Shown here: in pieces, positions 1 through 10,350 of the stretch
Numbering within the stretch: the stretch's first letter is position 1
How the letters are laid out: every line of letters starts with the position of its first letter
DNA from: Variovorax sp. TBS-050B
Lineage (GTDB): Bacteria > Pseudomonadota > Gammaproteobacteria > Burkholderiales > Burkholderiaceae_C
DNA length: 64,000 nt
Direction of reading: 5' to 3'
Assembly (NCBI RefSeq): GCF_029893635.1
Contig: NZ_JARXYR010000002.1
Location: 2,083,001 to 2,147,000, forward strand
Notes under the pieces: generated by a model
Database searches by the model: none
What the model was told of the DNA's origin: nothing
What the model saw: only the letters and a program-made list of their open reading frames with translations
Translations under genes and position numbers: made by a program

Positions 1-521
<521 letters not shown>

Positions 522-617
522 GGGGAGTGGGGACGGAAGGCCGCGAAGGCCACGACAGGCGCGAAAGCGGGCAATGATACGGGGACCGCTCCCGCGCGAG
601 GCCCGCCAGAGTTCACG

Positions 618-1661
618 ATGCGGGACGCGGCGACAATCGCCCCCGTGCTGTCCATCCTTCTCGTTACTTTTCCTTTCTTTGCGCTCATCGCCGCCGGCTA
701 CGGCGCAGGCCGCGCCCGCATCCTGCCGCTGGACGCGATCCCGGGCCTCAACACCTTCGTGCTGTACTTCGCGCTGCCGTGCATGCTGCTGCGCTTCGGC
801 GCCGGCACGCCGATCGGGCAGCTGCTCGACGGCAGCGTGGCGCTGGTCTGGGGCCTGAGCGCGCTGGCGGTGGTGGCGGGCGTGGTGCTGTTCACGCGCA
901 ATGCCCGCATCGGCTGGAACGACGCCGCCTTCGGCGCGCTGGTCGCGGCCTTTCCGAACACCGGCTTCATGGGCGTGCCGCTGCTGGTGGCGCTGCTCGG
1001 CGCGCAGGCGGCGGGGCCGATGATCATCACCATCGCCTTCGACCTGGTCGTGACCTCGTCGCTGTGCATCGCGCTGTCGCGCCTGGACGGCGCCGGCGCC
1101 GGGCACCAGGGTCCGCGGCAGGCGGCGCGCCAGGCGCTGCGCGGCGTGCTGGTCAATCCGATGCCGTGGTCGATCCTGCTCGGCGTGCTGCTGTCGGCCG
1201 CCCGCTGGCAGCTGCCGGGGCCGGTGGACCGCACGATCGCGATGCTGGCGGACGCGGCCTCGCCGGTCGCGCTCTTCACCATCGGCGCGGTGCTGGCGCG
1301 CTCGGCGCTGCTCGCGCGCGAGCACGGCGCGAGCGCGGCGGTGGCCGCGGCCATGGGCACGCGCGCGCGGCTGCCGGCGCGCGCGCCGCTGGCCGACGTG
1401 GCGCCGGTGGTGCTGGTGAAGCTGCTGGTGCATCCGCTGCTGGTGTGGGCGCTCGCGCAGGGCGCGGTCGCGCTCGGCCTGCCGCTGTCGGCCGAGGCGC
1501 TGGTGGTGGTCGTGCTCGTGGCGGCGCTGCCGAGTGCGAGCAACGTGTCGATGCTGGCCGAGCGCTTCGGCGCCGACAACGGCCGCATCGCGCGCATCAT
1601 CCTGTGGACCACGGTCGCGACCTTCTTCAGCTTTCCGCTCGCGGTCAAGCTGCTGCGCTGA
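618..1661 (+). CDS. AEC family transporter (auxin efflux carrier type permease)
   Basis: A 347-residue, strongly hydrophobic protein that opens with LSILLVTFPFFALIAAGYG, the usual first membrane segment of AEC permeases. The conserved GLNTFVLYFALPCMLLRFGA follows, and a C-terminal half contains ALPSASNVSMLAERFG. AEC proteins are inner-membrane carriers for organic acids or similar anions, and the substrate here cannot be told. ATG 618 is chosen as start. GTG 645 is also plausible, because many relatives start right at VLSILL. The open frame extends upstream to 267 but that part only mirrors rep. About 40 residues of low-complexity Arg/Ala-rich sequence (around 235-275) form an insertion between membrane segments. 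Confidence 0.85.
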   Translation: MRDAATIAPVLSILLVTFPFFALIAAGYGAGRARILPLDAIPGLNTFVLYFALPCMLLRFGAGTPIGQLLDGSVALVWGLSALAVVAGVVLFTRNARIGWNDAAFGALVAAFPNTGFMGVPLLVALLGAQAAGPMIITIAFDLVVTSSLCIALSRLDGAGAGHQGPRQAARQALRGVLVNPMPWSILLGVLLSAARWQLPGPVDRTIAMLADAASPVALFTIGAVLARSALLAREHGASAAVAAAMGTRARLPARAPLADVAPVVLVKLLVHPLLVWALAQGAVALGLPLSAEALVVVVLVAALPSASNVSMLAERFGADNGRIARIILWTTVATFFSFPLAVKLLR

Positions 1662-1717
1662 GCCGCCGCGGACCGCACGGCCCGCACCACACCTGTTTCA
1701 GAAACTTTCCACGCCGG

Positions 1718-1742
1718 ATGCCAAGTCTTATGGCATAGCCAT
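1718..1742. promoter_or_regulatory. Overlapping inverted repeats upstream of small membrane protein gene
   Basis: Two dyads share bases: ATGCCA-N7-TGGCAT (1718-1736) and ATGGC-ATA-GCCAT (1730-1742). They lie in an AT-richer stretch 70-90 bp before the 1812 start codon and are followed by several TTGTTA/TTGTGT-like hexamers. This looks like an operator plus promoter, but no regulator is recognised. Confidence 0.35.
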
Positions 1743-1811
1743 TGTTATCACTTAGGATGAATACTTGTGTTTGCTAATGTCCTGCTAGAGTGTTTGCGGA
1801 TCAACGGATGA

Positions 1812-2021
1812 ATGGGTAGCACGATGGCAATACTTGTTCGCATCCTGGTGTGGCTCGCGTGGATCGCCGGTGCAGGCTGGCTGTGGCACGCCGGCGTGCT
1901 CGGCAACGGCACCTCGCTCGCGCTGGGCGCGCTGAGCCTGCTGGTGTTCGCCTGGCCGGCGAGCGTGGCGCGGCGGCGCGGCAGCGGCGAGCTGCGCTAC
2001 GTCGACATGGGAAAGGGCTGA
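1812..2021 (+). CDS. Small membrane protein of unknown function (69 aa)
   Basis: A 69-residue protein with two hydrophobic segments (about residues 6-25 and 33-49). A basic ARRRGSGELR patch and a short polar tail ending DMGKG follow. It has its own 150-bp upstream region with dyads and AT-rich hexamers, which argues for independent expression. No family is recognised. ATG 1824 (MAILVRIL) is a good alternative start that removes four residues. It is convergent with priA. Composition and codon pattern match neighbours, so it is probably a real gene. Confidence 0.6.
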   Translation: MGSTMAILVRILVWLAWIAGAGWLWHAGVLGNGTSLALGALSLLVFAWPASVARRRGSGELRYVDMGKG

Positions 2022-2087
2022 GCGCCCGCCAATCCCCCCGCCTGGCCGGGGCACGGCCGGATGCGGTGCGCCGCGCCGTTGCGCGGA

Positions 2088-4256
2088 TCAGATGCTGTGC
2101 GGGTCGACGTCGACCAGCCAGCGGATCACGCCCTTGCCCTCCGGCGCGCGGCGCAGCGCGTGCAGCAGCGGCTGCCATTGCGCGAGCAGCCGCTGCAGCG
2201 CGGCGCGCGAAGGACTCTCGATCAGCATCTGCGCGCGCTCCACGTTGGCCACGCGCTGGATCGCGAGCGGCACGGCCGGGTAGCGCAGCACGCGGTCGGC
2301 GCCCTCGAGCGCGTCGGCCGCCTCGCTCGCGGCGTTCAGGAAGGCCTGCGCGGCTTCCTGCGTGCGCGCATCCGCACGCAGCAGCGCCTGGAAGGCGAAG
2401 GGCGGCATGCCCGCGGCGGCGCGTTCCTCGAGCTGCTGGCGCGCGAAGGCTTCGTAGTCGTGCCGGCGCAGCGCGGCAAAGAGCGGATGCTGCGCATGGT
2501 GCGTCTGGATCCACATCTCGGCCGTGGTGCCCTGCGCGGCCAGGTAGGCCGCATCGCGGCCCGCGCGGCCGGCCGACTGCATCAGCAGGCTGAACAGCCG
2601 CTCGGGCGCGCGGAAGTCGCTCGAGAACAGCGCGCCGTCGGGGTTCACCGCCGCCACCAGCGTGATGCGCCGGAAGTCGTGCCCCTTGGCGATCATCTGC
2701 GTGCCGACGAGCACGTCGACCTCGCCCGCATGCACGGCGGCGAGCTGCGATTCGAGCGCACCCTGCTTGCGCGTGCTGTCGGCGTCGATGCGTGCGATGC
2801 GCACGGCGCTGCCGTCCGGGCGCCGGACCGCGGCGAACAGTTCGCCCAGGTGCTCCTCCAGCCGCTCGGTGCCGCGGCCCACGGGTGCGATGTCGGGATT
2901 GCCGCAGGCGGGGCAGGCGCGCGGCACGCGCTCGGTGAAGCCGCAGTGGTGGCAGCGCAGCGTGCGGTCGATCTTGTGGAACACCCGGTAGGCGCTGCAG
3001 TGCGGACATTCGCTCTTCCAGCCGCAGTCGGCGCAGGCGAGCACCGGCGCATAGCCGCGCCGGTTGAGGAACACCATGCTCTGCTCGCCGCGCGCGATGC
3101 GCTGGCCGATGGCGTCCAGCAGCGCGGCCGAGAGCACCGTCTTCGGCGGCTGCAGGTTCATGTCCACCAGCCGCACGGCGGGCAGTTCGCCCGTGCCGAT
3201 GCGCGAAGGCATCGCGAGGCGCAGGTAGCGCCCGCCGGGATCGTCGCCCGCGGCGGGGCGGCTCTGGTGCCAGCTCTCGAGCGAGGGCGTGGCGGAGCCG
3301 AGGATGACCTTCGCGCCTTCGCGCTGCCCGCGCCAGACGGCGAGGTCGCGCGCCGAATAGCGGGCGCCCTCCTGCTGCTTGTAGCTCGGGTCGTGTTCCT
3401 CGTCGACCACGATCAGCTTCAGCCCCGGCATCGACGCGAACACCGCCATGCGGGTGCCCAGCACGATGCGCGCGGCGCCGCCGTGCGCCGCGAGCCAGCT
3501 CGCCAGCCGCTGCGGATGGGTCATGCCGCTGTGCAGCGACACCACGGCCTCCTCGCCGAAGCGGGCCTTGAAGCGGGCTTCGAGCTGCGGCGTGAGGTTG
3601 ATCTCGGGCACCATCACCAGCGCCTGCGCCTCGGGATCGGCCGCCAGCAGGTCGGCCACGCAGCGCAGGTAGACCTCGGTCTTGCCGCTGCCGGTGCTGC
3701 CGGCGAGCAGGAAGGTGCCGGCAGCGGCCTGTTCGATGCGCGCGAGCGCCGCCGACTGCTCCGCGCTCAGCGTGACGGGGTGCGCCGATTCGGCGGTGCG
3801 GGCGACCGGGCCGGCGGCCGAGCGGCGCTTGAGCCGGCGTGCGAGCTGCGCCGCGCTCAGGTCGCGCAGCTGCGGCGGCAGCGCAGCCAGCGCGATCTCG
3901 CCGATCGAGCGCTGGTAGTAGCGCGCCGCGAAGGCCACCAGGTCGCGCCAGGGCGCACCGAGCGGCGCCAGGCCGTCGAGCACGGCGCCGACGGGCTTGA
4001 GCGCCATGTCGGCGTCCGCTGCGTCGCGGGCCGCGGGCTCGTTCCAGACCACGCCCAGCACTTCGCGCCGGCCGAGCGGCACCCGCACCAGCGCGCCGGG
4101 CACGAGCGGTGCCGCGCCGGCATAGCTCAGCAGGTCGCCGAGCGCGCTGTGCGCCGGCGTCTGCACCGCCACGTCGACGCGCCAGGGCAGGGCGCCCGGC
4201 GGCGCGGGCGCGGCGAGGCCGCCATCGGCCGTGCCGGTGGTGGTGGTCGCCGTCAT
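2088..4256 (-). CDS. priA: Primosomal replication restart helicase PriA
   Basis: A 722-residue protein, close to the usual PriA length. The N-terminal DNA-binding domain (about 25-125) is followed by helicase motifs: Walker A GSTGSGKT at 186-193 and DEEH at 285-288. The zinc-binding module around 400-455 has paired cysteines (CADCGWKSECPHC, CHHC, CPACG). QSAGRAGR is motif VI. PriA recognises stalled or D-loop forks and reloads the replisome with PriB/DnaT/DnaC. The gene follows hemE on the same strand, but a 424-bp gap separates them, so it probably has its own promoter there. The low-complexity TATTTT start region of the protein is unconserved. Confidence 0.97.
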   Translation of the reverse strand: MTATTTTGTADGGLAAPAPPGALPWRVDVAVQTPAHSALGDLLSYAGAAPLVPGALVRVPLGRREVLGVVWNEPAARDAADADMALKPVGAVLDGLAPLGAPWRDLVAFAARYYQRSIGEIALAALPPQLRDLSAAQLARRLKRRSAAGPVARTAESAHPVTLSAEQSAALARIEQAAAGTFLLAGSTGSGKTEVYLRCVADLLAADPEAQALVMVPEINLTPQLEARFKARFGEEAVVSLHSGMTHPQRLASWLAAHGGAARIVLGTRMAVFASMPGLKLIVVDEEHDPSYKQQEGARYSARDLAVWRGQREGAKVILGSATPSLESWHQSRPAAGDDPGGRYLRLAMPSRIGTGELPAVRLVDMNLQPPKTVLSAALLDAIGQRIARGEQSMVFLNRRGYAPVLACADCGWKSECPHCSAYRVFHKIDRTLRCHHCGFTERVPRACPACGNPDIAPVGRGTERLEEHLGELFAAVRRPDGSAVRIARIDADSTRKQGALESQLAAVHAGEVDVLVGTQMIAKGHDFRRITLVAAVNPDGALFSSDFRAPERLFSLLMQSAGRAGRDAAYLAAQGTTAEMWIQTHHAQHPLFAALRRHDYEAFARQQLEERAAAGMPPFAFQALLRADARTQEAAQAFLNAASEAADALEGADRVLRYPAVPLAIQRVANVERAQMLIESPSRAALQRLLAQWQPLLHALRRAPEGKGVIRWLVDVDPHSI

Positions 4257-4393
4257 CGCGGAATCCCGCGCCCGGGGTGGGCTGCCGTTGGAGATAGGCC
4301 GTTCTCCCTCTCTGGGTAAATTGTTAAGGCTACTTGGAGCAAACGAGCTTAAGTTGTTGATTTGCCAGCGCTTTGCCGCTCATCCAGAGTTTG

Positions 4394-4402
4394 TGTGGAT
4401 AA
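4394..4402 (-). promoter_or_regulatory. DnaA box (exact TTATCCACA)
   Basis: The plus strand reads TGTGGATAA, the exact complement of the high-affinity DnaA box TTATCCACA. It sits next to the TGTTGACAACA dyad. Binding by DnaA is inferred from the consensus only. Confidence 0.5.
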
Positions 4403-4498
4403 CTTTGTTGACAACAGGGCTCAACACCTCGCGGAGCCTTGCAAATCAAGGCTTCGACTGGATTGCCCGTAAAAAAAGCAAAACCCAAAACCTATACG

Positions 4499-4511
4499 AA
4501 TCAACAACTTA
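4499..4511 (+). promoter_or_regulatory. IHF site (exact WATCAANNNNTTR)
   Basis: AATCAACAACTTA fits every fixed position of the IHF consensus. It lies between the two DnaA boxes, as IHF sites do in enterobacterial oriC and in DnaA-regulated promoters. Function is inferred. Confidence 0.45.
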
Positions 4512-4580
4512 GCGTCGCTATCCCTTTGGGAGCAAAGAAGAAGCCGGCTCAGATCAGTTTGCGCAGTGCAACACGCGTTT

Positions 4581-4589
4581 TGTGCATAA
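4581..4589 (-). promoter_or_regulatory. DnaA box (exact TTATGCACA)
   Basis: The plus strand reads TGTGCATAA, a full match to TTATNCACA. It has the same orientation as the box at 4394, with 187 bp between corresponding positions. Confidence 0.45.
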
Positions 4590-4680
4590 GTCGGGTCCGC
4601 AAGGTCGTTTTTTCGCTTGACAAACGGCCTGCGCAAGCCCCAGCGGAGCCGCGCCGGGCGGCCCGGCTCACCGACCGTGA

Positions 4681-5793
4681 CTAGGACGCACGCAGCGCGC
4701 GCGACTGCGCATGCACCGCCTCGACCAGCGCGGCCACATGCTCGGGCGGGGTGAACTGGCTGATGCCGTGGCCCAGGTTGAAGATGTGCGTCGGCCCCTG
4801 GCGCTGCAGGTCGGCATGCGGCTTGCCGAAGCCCTGCAGCACCTTGGCGACCTCCGCGGCGATGCGCTCGGGCGGCGCGAACAGCACATTGGGATCGATG
4901 TTGCCCTGCAGGGCCTTGGCCTTGCCGTCGTCGCCTTCGCCCACGAGCCGGCGCGCGGCCGCGAGGTTCACGGTCCAGTCGACGCCGAGCACCTCGCAGT
5001 CGAGCGCGCGCATGGCCTCGAGCCAGAGGCCGCCGCCCTTGGTGAACACGATGCGCGGCACCGGCTGGCCGTCGGCGCCCTGGCGCTTGAGACCGGCGAG
5101 CACGCGCGCGGTGTAGGCGAGGCTGAATTCCTGGAACGCGCCGTCGGCGAGCACGCCGCCCCAGCTGTCGAACACCATCACCGCCTGCGCGCCGGCGTCG
5201 ATCTGGGCATTGAGGTAGGCGGCGACCGCATCGGCATTGACCGCGAGCACGCGGTGCATCAGGTCGGGCCGGCCGTAGAGCATGCTCTTCACGAGCCGGT
5301 AGTCGCTCGAGCCCGCGCCTTCGACCATGTAGCAGGCGAGGGTCCAGGGGCTGCCCGAGAAGCCGATCAGCGGCACCCGGCCGTCGAGCGCCTTGCGGAT
5401 GGAAGCCACGGCGTCGAACACGTAGCGCAGCTTCTGCAGGTCGGGCACTTCGAGCGCGGCCACGGCGGCCTCGTCGCGCACCGGCCGAGCGAAGCGCGGT
5501 CCCTCGCCGGCCTCGAACGAGAGGCCCAGGCCCATGGCGTCGGGCACGGTGAGGATGTCGGAAAAGAGGATCGCCGCGTCGAGCGGATAGCGCGCGAGCG
5601 GCTGCAGCGTGACCTCGGTGGCGTAGTCGACGTTGGTCGCGAGCCCCATGAAGCTGCCCGCCTTCGCGCGCGTGGCCACGTATTCGGGCAGGTAGCGGCC
5701 GGCCTGGCGCATCAGCCAGACGGGGGTGTGGTCGGTGGCCTGGCGCCAGCAGGCCCGCAGGAAAGTGTCGTTTTGCAGTGGGGCGAAGGGCAT
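4681..5793 (-). CDS. hemE: Uroporphyrinogen decarboxylase
   Basis: A 370-residue protein with the family hallmarks: [15 protein letters not shown] near the N-terminus (substrate-binding Arg residues), [30 protein letters not shown] and the C-terminal [16 protein letters not shown]. It removes the four acetate carboxyls of uroporphyrinogen III to give coproporphyrinogen III in cytosolic heme synthesis. The ATG at 5793 lies 33 bp after the MFS gene stop on the same strand, so co-transcription with that gene is possible. Confidence 0.98.
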   Translation of the reverse strand: MPFAPLQNDTFLRACWRQATDHTPVWLMRQAGRYLPEYVATRAKAGSFMGLATNVDYATEVTLQPLARYPLDAAILFSDILTVPDAMGLGLSFEAGEGPRFARPVRDEAAVAALEVPDLQKLRYVFDAVASIRKALDGRVPLIGFSGSPWTLACYMVEGAGSSDYRLVKSMLYGRPDLMHRVLAVNADAVAAYLNAQIDAGAQAVMVFDSWGGVLADGAFQEFSLAYTARVLAGLKRQGADGQPVPRIVFTKGGGLWLEAMRALDCEVLGVDWTVNLAAARRLVGEGDDGKAKALQGNIDPNVLFAPPERIAAEVAKVLQGFGKPHADLQRQGPTHIFNLGHGISQFTPPEHVAALVEAVHAQSRALRAS

Positions 5794-5826
5794 CGTGCGA
5801 TTGTCGCAGGGCGCCGCGCCGCGGCG

Positions 5827-7158
5827 TCAGACCGCCGGCACCCGGGCGGCCTCCGCGGGATGCGCCTGGCGCCGGTACAGCACCAGCGTCGCCGCCAGCC
5901 CGCAGATGGCGGCGGCCGTCATCCACAGGCCGGGCGCGGCCTTGTCGCCGGTCATCCCGATCAGGCCGGTGGCGATCGCCGGCGTGAAACCGCCGAACAG
6001 CGCGGTGGCGAGGCTGTAGGCGAGCGAGAAGCCCGCGGTGCGCACGTCCACCGGCATCAGCTCGGTGAGCGCCACCACCATCGCGCCGTTGTAGCTCGCA
6101 TAGAGGAACGAGAGCCACAGCTCGACCTCGAGCATGCGCGCGAAGCTCGGCGCGCCCACCAGCCACTGGAGCGCCGGGTACGCGGTGAGGATGGTCAGCA
6201 CGGTGAACGCGACCAGCAGCGGCTTGCGCCCCACGCGGTCCGACAGAGCGCCCATCACCGGCAGCCAGAAGAAGTTGGAGACGGCCACGCACAGCGTGAC
6301 GACCAGCGCATCGGTCGTGCTCAGGTGCAGCACGGCCTTGCCGAAGGTGGGCGTGTAGACCGTGATCAGATAGAACGAGACGGTGGTCATCGACACCAGC
6401 AGCATCCCCGCGACCACCAGCCCCCAGTTCGCCACCATCGAGCGGAAGATCTCGCGCGCGCCGGGCCGGTGCCTGCGCGCGAGGAAGGCGTCGGTCTCCT
6501 GCAGCGAGCGGCGGATCACGAACAGCGCCGGCACGATCAGGCAGCCGACGAAGAATGGCACGCGCCAGTAGAAGTCGCCGATCTCCTGCGGCGTGAAGCG
6601 CACGTTGAGCCACCAGCCGAGTGCCGCCGCCACGATGATCGCCACCTGCTGGCTCGCCGACTGCCAGCTCACGTAGAAGCCCTTGCGCCCGGGCGTGGCC
6701 ATTTCCGACAGATAGACCGAGACGCCGCCGAGCTCCACGCCGGCCGAGAAGCCCTGCAGCAGCCGCCCGATCAGCACCAGCAGCGGCGCCGCGAGGCCGA
6801 TGGTCGCGTAGGCCGGCACGCAGGCGATCAGCAGCGTGCCGAGCGCCATCAGCGCGAGCGTGACGATCAGGCCGCGGCGCCGGCCCACGCGGTCGACGTA
6901 GGCGCCGAGGACGATCGCACCGAGCGGTCGCATCAGGAAGCCCGCGCCGAAGGTCATGAAGGTCAGCATCAGCGAGGCGAACTCGTCGCCCGCGGGAAAG
7001 AAGGCCTTCGAGATCTGCGCGGCGTAGAAGCCGAACAGGAAGAAGTCGAACATCTCCATGAAGTTGCCGCCCGTGACGCGCAGCACGGTGGCGAACCTGG
7101 AAGTGGAGGGCGACGGCGCGGCGCCCGGCTCGCGCGCGGCGGATGGCGCAGGATGCAT
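5827..7158 (-). CDS. MFS metabolite:H+ symporter, citrate/tricarballylate (CitA/TcuC) type
   Basis: A 443-residue permease with twelve predicted membrane segments. The first is preceded by [16 protein letters not shown], typical of the citrate-proton symporter branch of MHS-family MFS carriers. The loop motif DRVGRRR (about 90-96) and its repeat SDRVGRKP (about 297-304) are both present, as is [15 protein letters not shown]. It probably imports a di- or tricarboxylate with protons, but the exact substrate is open because no catabolic genes for citrate or tricarballylate are adjacent. The first 24 residues are Pro/Ala/Ser-rich and the true start may be slightly downstream. Confidence 0.88.
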   Translation of the reverse strand: MHPAPSAAREPGAAPSPSTSRFATVLRVTGGNFMEMFDFFLFGFYAAQISKAFFPAGDEFASLMLTFMTFGAGFLMRPLGAIVLGAYVDRVGRRRGLIVTLALMALGTLLIACVPAYATIGLAAPLLVLIGRLLQGFSAGVELGGVSVYLSEMATPGRKGFYVSWQSASQQVAIIVAAALGWWLNVRFTPQEIGDFYWRVPFFVGCLIVPALFVIRRSLQETDAFLARRHRPGAREIFRSMVANWGLVVAGMLLVSMTTVSFYLITVYTPTFGKAVLHLSTTDALVVTLCVAVSNFFWLPVMGALSDRVGRKPLLVAFTVLTILTAYPALQWLVGAPSFARMLEVELWLSFLYASYNGAMVVALTELMPVDVRTAGFSLAYSLATALFGGFTPAIATGLIGMTGDKAAPGLWMTAAAICGLAATLVLYRRQAHPAEAARVPAV

Positions 7159-7259
7159 CTGGTTGTCCCCTTGGCGTTGGTGAGCGCCGAGGGTAGGCCG
7201 GGCTGCCCGACCGCGGCCTGACTGCCGTGGTCAGGTAGCTGTCACCGCGCCGCGCGCGC

Positions 7260-7952
7260 TCAGCTCTTGTACTTGACCGAGCAGCCGTACGGCCGCGTCG
7301 AGGCCGCCGAGATCGGCTTGCCGCCGAAGGCCTCGCCGAGCGCCTGGTTCACGTAGTTGGTCGCGGTCTTGATGTCGTCGGGCCGGGCCGAGGCGATGCT
7401 GTCGATGCCGCCCGCATACACCAGCGTGCCCTTGGGATCGATGATGAAGATGTGCGGCGTGGTGCGCGCGCCGTAGGCCTGGCCGATCACGCCGTCCTCG
7501 TCCATCAGCACCGCGGTGGGCGCGGCCTTCTGCGACTTCATCCAGGCATCGAGCGCGGCGGGCTGCAGGTAGTCGCTGGCCGCGCGCTCGGTGGAATTGA
7601 CCGCGAGCCACACCACGCCCTTGTCGGTCGCGGCCTTCTGCGTGGCCGGCATGTTGCCGCTGTGGTAGTGCTTGCGCACGAAGGGGCAGCCGGGGTTGGT
7701 CCATTCGAGCACCACGAACTTGCCCGCGAAGTCGGAGAGCTTGTGCTTGGTGCCGGTGGTGTCCACGGCGACGAAATCGGGCGCCTGCTGCCCCACGGCG
7801 GGTGCGGCGAAGGCGTTGTTGCCCATGAGGAAGGTGGCGCCCAGCGCGACGGCGGCGGCCACCACGGCACGGCGCGAGGCGCGGCTCAGGGCGGCGCGGG
7901 CCTGGCGCGCGGCGCGGACGGATCGAGAGTCGGACGATGGCAGGGAAGACAT
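7260..7952 (-). CDS. Exported redoxin-domain protein (thioredoxin/peroxiredoxin-like)
   Basis: A 230-residue protein. Residues 1-50 form an Arg-rich leader (SRASRRAVVAAAVALG) ending in AFAAP, which suggests export, possibly by Tat. The mature part has the redoxin core: VGQQAPDF, VVLEWTNPGCPFVRKHY with a single cysteine rather than CxxC, and TTPHIFIIDPKGTLVYAGG with the cis-Pro. A second cysteine sits near the C-terminus (PYGCSVKY) and could be the resolving one. It lies 124 bp downstream of the DsbD-like gene on the same strand, so it may be one of the periplasmic partners of that reductase. Confidence 0.82.
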   Translation of the reverse strand: MSSLPSSDSRSVRAARQARAALSRASRRAVVAAAVALGATFLMGNNAFAAPAVGQQAPDFVAVDTTGTKHKLSDFAGKFVVLEWTNPGCPFVRKHYHSGNMPATQKAATDKGVVWLAVNSTERAASDYLQPAALDAWMKSQKAAPTAVLMDEDGVIGQAYGARTTPHIFIIDPKGTLVYAGGIDSIASARPDDIKTATNYVNQALGEAFGGKPISAASTRPYGCSVKYKS

Positions 7953-8076
7953 GGCCAGCTTGAACTCCAGTTTCAGAAGAAAACGAACAACGGCGAGAGC
8001 TTAGAACGCTTTTTTCATGTGTATGTGACAACCCCGGTCGGGCGGCGGGTAAGGCTTTGTTTCCCCGCCCGCGACC

Positions 8077-10305
8077 CTAGAGCGCGGCCAGCGCGGCGCG
8101 CACCTCGTCCTTGCCGAGGATCTCGGTCAGGATCACCGGCGGCTTGCCGGGCGCCTGCAGCACGTACAGCGGCACGCCGCTGCGCCCGAGCGCATTCAGC
8201 GCGGCCGTGATGGCGGGGTCGCGGCGCGTCCAGTCGGCCCGCAGCATCGCGACCTTGCGGTCGTCGAAATCGGCCAGCACCGCGGCATCGGCCAGCGTGG
8301 TCTTCTTGTTGTACTGGCAGGTCACGCACCAGGCCGCCGTGAAATCGATGAACACCGGCTGCCCCGCCGCCAGCAGTGCGCCGGCGCGCTCGGCCGACCA
8401 GGGCTGCCAGCGCTGTTCATGGGTGGCGGCGAGCTTCGCCGGCTCGACGGTCTGCAGCACGTTGCGGCCGATCGCCGCCGTGAGCACGGCCGTGAACGCG
8501 ATCAGCACCGAGGCGATCACGAGCCGCGTGCGGCCGCGCAGCGTGAACGCCCAGACGATCGCTGCCAGGCACACCAGCAGCGCCAGCAGCGTTCCGGCGC
8601 CGTCGATGCCGCTCTGCTGTCCCAGCACCCAGACCAGCCAGGCCACGGTGGCGAACATCGGGAACGCGAGCAGCCGGCGCAGCGTGCCCATCCACGGACC
8701 CGGCTTCGGCAGCAGGTGCGCCACCGCGGGCACGAAGCCCGCCACCAGGTACGGCAGCGCCAGCCCCAGGCCCAGCGCCGCGAACAGCAGCAGCGCCTGG
8801 GCGGCGGGAAGCCCGATCGCGAAGCCGAGCGAGGCGCCCATGAACGGCGCGGTGCAGGGCGAGGCGATCACCACCGCCAGCACGCCCGAGAGGAAGTCGT
8901 TGGCGACCGGATGCTTCGCCTGCGCCGAGCACACCGAGGACGGCACCGCACGGACGAACTCGAACATGCCCGCCAGGTTGAGCCCGATCAGCGTGAACAG
9001 CGCCGCCAGCGCCGCCACCACGGCCGGCGACTGCAGCTGGAAGCCCCAGCCGAGCTGGGCGCCCGCGGCGCGCAGCCCGAGCATGGCGCCGCCCAGCGCG
9101 AGGAACGAGAGCATCACGCCCGCGGTGTAGGCGAGGCCCGCGGTGCGGTGCGCGCTGCGGTCGCCCGCCTGGCGCGCGAAGCCGAGCACCTTGATCGCGA
9201 GGATCGGGAACACGCAGGGCATGAGGTTCAGCAGCAGCCCGCCGAGCAGCGCGCCGAACAGCGCGGCGACGAAGGTGGCGGTGGGCTGCGGCGGCGGCTC
9301 GGAGGCGTCCGTGGCGGCCGCTGCACCTGGGCGGGCCGCATCGGCCGCATTGGCCGCCAGCGCCGCCTGCAGCGCGGGCGAGACCTCGGCGCGCGGCGCG
9401 GCGGCGGGCCAGGTGCCGCTGACCGGTGCCTCGGCGCGCCAGGCGACCGGCTGGCCGGGCTGCCGGTCGCCCTCGGCGAGCGCCACCACCAGCGGCAGGG
9501 TCGAGGGGCTCGCGCTACGCTGCTCGGCCAGCGGCACGGTGGCGGTCCAGACGCCGTCCTGCCAGCGCTGCGTCCAGTCCTTGCCCGCGACCGCGGCGGT
9601 GCGCACGACTTCGGGCGTTTCGGGGAAGAACTCCAGGGTCTTGCCGTGGGCGGAGGCCGGCAGCCCCTCCACGCGCACCTGCAGCTGGTGCCCGCTGACC
9701 TCGACGGCGCCGGGCTTGGCGAGCGCCTGCGGTGTCGCGGCCCGCGCCGCGTCGAACTCGGCCTTGTGCAGCGCGGTCGAGCCCGAAAGCGGCAGCGCCA
9801 GGCTGAACTCGCCTTCCTCCGGGATGCACTCCTTGCGGCAGACCAGCCAGCTGGCCTTGAGGCGGACGTCGAGCGCCGGCGTGCCGCTGCCGATGGCCAG
9901 CGGCGGCTGGAAGGTGCTCGGCACCTCGAGCGGCACCGGCAGCAGCACCGTGCCTTCGTAGCCGTAGTTGGCCAGCGTGCCGACCGGGATCTTGCGCGGC
10001 ACCGGCCATGCGATCTCGCCGGCCGAGACGCCGGCCGGCAGGGTCCAGTTCAGCTCGGTGGGCAGGCCGGAATCGCCCGCGTTCTTCCAGTAGGTGTGCC
10101 ACTCGGGCTGGTGCTCGATCTTGAGCCCGAGCCACACCGGGGCACCCGGCGATACGCCCTGCGGCGCATGCGCGACCAGTTCGGCGCGCACGTGCGGCGT
10201 GGTGACCACGGCGCCCGGTGCGGAAGTCCATTGCGCCACGGCCGGCATGCAGGCTGCGGCAGCTGCTACCAGAAAGGTAGCCGAGAGGAAACGGGGAAAG
10301 ATCAT
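8077..10305 (-). CDS. Protein-disulfide reductase, DsbD/ScsB family
   Basis: A 742-residue protein. It has a signal peptide (about 1-24, ending PAVAQ) and a large periplasmic N-domain of ScsB type ([25 protein letters not shown]). A polytopic core follows with the DsbD membrane cysteines ([10 protein letters not shown] and [12 protein letters not shown]). The C-terminal thioredoxin domain has [12 protein letters not shown]. Such proteins carry electrons from cytosolic thioredoxin across the membrane to periplasmic redox partners, in cytochrome c maturation, disulfide isomerisation or copper tolerance. The N-domain points to ScsB-like rather than classical DsbD. No copper genes are adjacent. 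The gene lies 45 bp from alaX. Confidence 0.92.
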   Translation of the reverse strand: MIFPRFLSATFLVAAAAACMPAVAQWTSAPGAVVTTPHVRAELVAHAPQGVSPGAPVWLGLKIEHQPEWHTYWKNAGDSGLPTELNWTLPAGVSAGEIAWPVPRKIPVGTLANYGYEGTVLLPVPLEVPSTFQPPLAIGSGTPALDVRLKASWLVCRKECIPEEGEFSLALPLSGSTALHKAEFDAARAATPQALAKPGAVEVSGHQLQVRVEGLPASAHGKTLEFFPETPEVVRTAAVAGKDWTQRWQDGVWTATVPLAEQRSASPSTLPLVVALAEGDRQPGQPVAWRAEAPVSGTWPAAAPRAEVSPALQAALAANAADAARPGAAAATDASEPPPQPTATFVAALFGALLGGLLLNLMPCVFPILAIKVLGFARQAGDRSAHRTAGLAYTAGVMLSFLALGGAMLGLRAAGAQLGWGFQLQSPAVVAALAALFTLIGLNLAGMFEFVRAVPSSVCSAQAKHPVANDFLSGVLAVVIASPCTAPFMGASLGFAIGLPAAQALLLFAALGLGLALPYLVAGFVPAVAHLLPKPGPWMGTLRRLLAFPMFATVAWLVWVLGQQSGIDGAGTLLALLVCLAAIVWAFTLRGRTRLVIASVLIAFTAVLTAAIGRNVLQTVEPAKLAATHEQRWQPWSAERAGALLAAGQPVFIDFTAAWCVTCQYNKKTTLADAAVLADFDDRKVAMLRADWTRRDPAITAALNALGRSGVPLYVLQAPGKPPVILTEILGKDEVRAALAAL

Positions 10306-10350
10306 GCCGTCAGTCGGAGCAGGCGGGCGGAGCGAAGTTCCGGGCGTGGC

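Larger units (their letters stand above)
4257..4680. other. AT-rich 424-bp hemE-priA intergenic region with DnaA and IHF sequence matches
   Basis: This is the longest non-coding stretch in the left half. Its base composition is clearly more AT than the flanks. It holds two exact TTATNCACA DnaA boxes in the same orientation (4394-4402 and 4581-4589), an exact IHF consensus (4499-4511) between them, a TGTTGACAACA dyad at 4406-4416 and an A7 run near 4471. It must also contain the priA promoter. An 81-codon plus-strand frame here has no recognisable product and I do not call it. Confidence 0.6.

Noticed and set aside
4439..4684. 81-codon plus-strand frame in the hemE-priA gap
   Set aside because: Basic low-complexity translation without any family features, and it overlaps the proposed DnaA/IHF sites and the hemE end.
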